Virus record (IMG/VR): IMGVR_UViG_3300042554_002645
Location: 1 to 29,237 of that record
DNA from: a virus
Strand: one strand, 5' to 3'
DNA length: 29,237 nucleotides
The position numbers were made by a program, and so were the translations under genes. Shown here one piece after another: positions 29,171 through 29,237 of the stretch (positions are counted from its first letter, which is position 1; each line of letters begins with the position of its first letter). The notes under the pieces are model-generated. The model saw only the letters and a list, made by a program, of their open reading frames with translations. It had not been told where the DNA came from and did no database searches.

Positions 29171-29237
29171 TCACTGCATGGTCCTGGTCGCGGCTCGAGG
29201 TCTTCGAGAAATGCCCTTACCAGGCGTACCTGAAGTT
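29167..29237 (+). CDS. PD-(D/E)XK superfamily nuclease (5' end only)
   Basis: The first 23 codons read (M)ITAWSWSRLEVFEKCPYQAY, then LK. 'S.SRL..FEkCPyqayLK' is the typical opening of the Cas4/RecB-like PD-(D/E)XK exonuclease family common in phage replication modules. It uses a TTG start, supported by GGAGGT 6 bases upstream and overlap with the previous stop. The catalytic residues lie beyond the window. Confidence 0.8.
   Translation, partial: MITAWSWSRLEVFEKCPYQAYLK

Overview
The window is part of a GC-rich tailed double-stranded DNA bacteriophage genome (Caudoviricetes type). The evidence is a terminase large/small pair, a phage-style replication module (family A DNA polymerase, exonuclease, AEP primase fused to an SF3-type helicase) and dense runs of very small genes whose stops and starts overlap (ATGA, GTGA, TGATG). 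No integrase, repressor, tRNA, CRISPR array or insertion sequence is visible. The host cannot be named from the sequence.

Left arm (1-12579, all minus strand, read right to left): one tightly packed transcription unit. It begins with two small membrane proteins (12579, 12442) and a collagen-like peptide. A block of virion-surface proteins follows: a decoration/tail-type protein, two paralogous proteins (one carrying an inserted domain), a baseplate/tail-like protein, a small membrane protein, a short structural protein, a 904-residue modular adhesin/lyase-like protein and two tandem beta-propeller-like proteins. It ends with a small unknown protein, TerS and TerL; TerL runs off the window.

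Middle (12580-16031): a divergent intergenic region, then three short plus-strand operons of small unknown proteins. Each is preceded by a copy of a 26-30 bp leader repeat. Hairpins separate them, two being near-ideal intrinsic terminators with GCAA tetraloops. Short TCACT-type octamer repeats fill several of the gaps.

Replication block (16032-19724): small protein, RadC-like JAB/JAMM protein, family A DNA polymerase (Leu at the position equivalent to E. coli 762), zinc-ribbon protein, Rv2179c-like 3'-5' exonuclease and an unknown protein. All starts overlap or abut the previous stop.

A 0.5 kb gene-free, relatively AT-rich region (19725-20230) carries twelve perfect AGA triplets inside an AT-rich block. 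It is bounded on both sides by the same 15-nt palindrome, so it is the best origin or control-region candidate.

Right arm (20231-29237, plus strand): a second long unit of small accessory genes: pentapeptide-repeat protein, tiny membrane peptides, a possible Acb2/Tad1-like protein, a dATP/dGTP diphosphohydrolase-like protein, a DUF6878-like protein and a 405-residue protein with an apparently rearranged GHKL ATPase plus an EExxH motif. It ends with the primase-helicase, an unknown protein and the start of a PD-(D/E)XK nuclease. Overall, nucleotide supply, replication and probable host-takeover genes read rightwards, and packaging and virion genes read leftwards.
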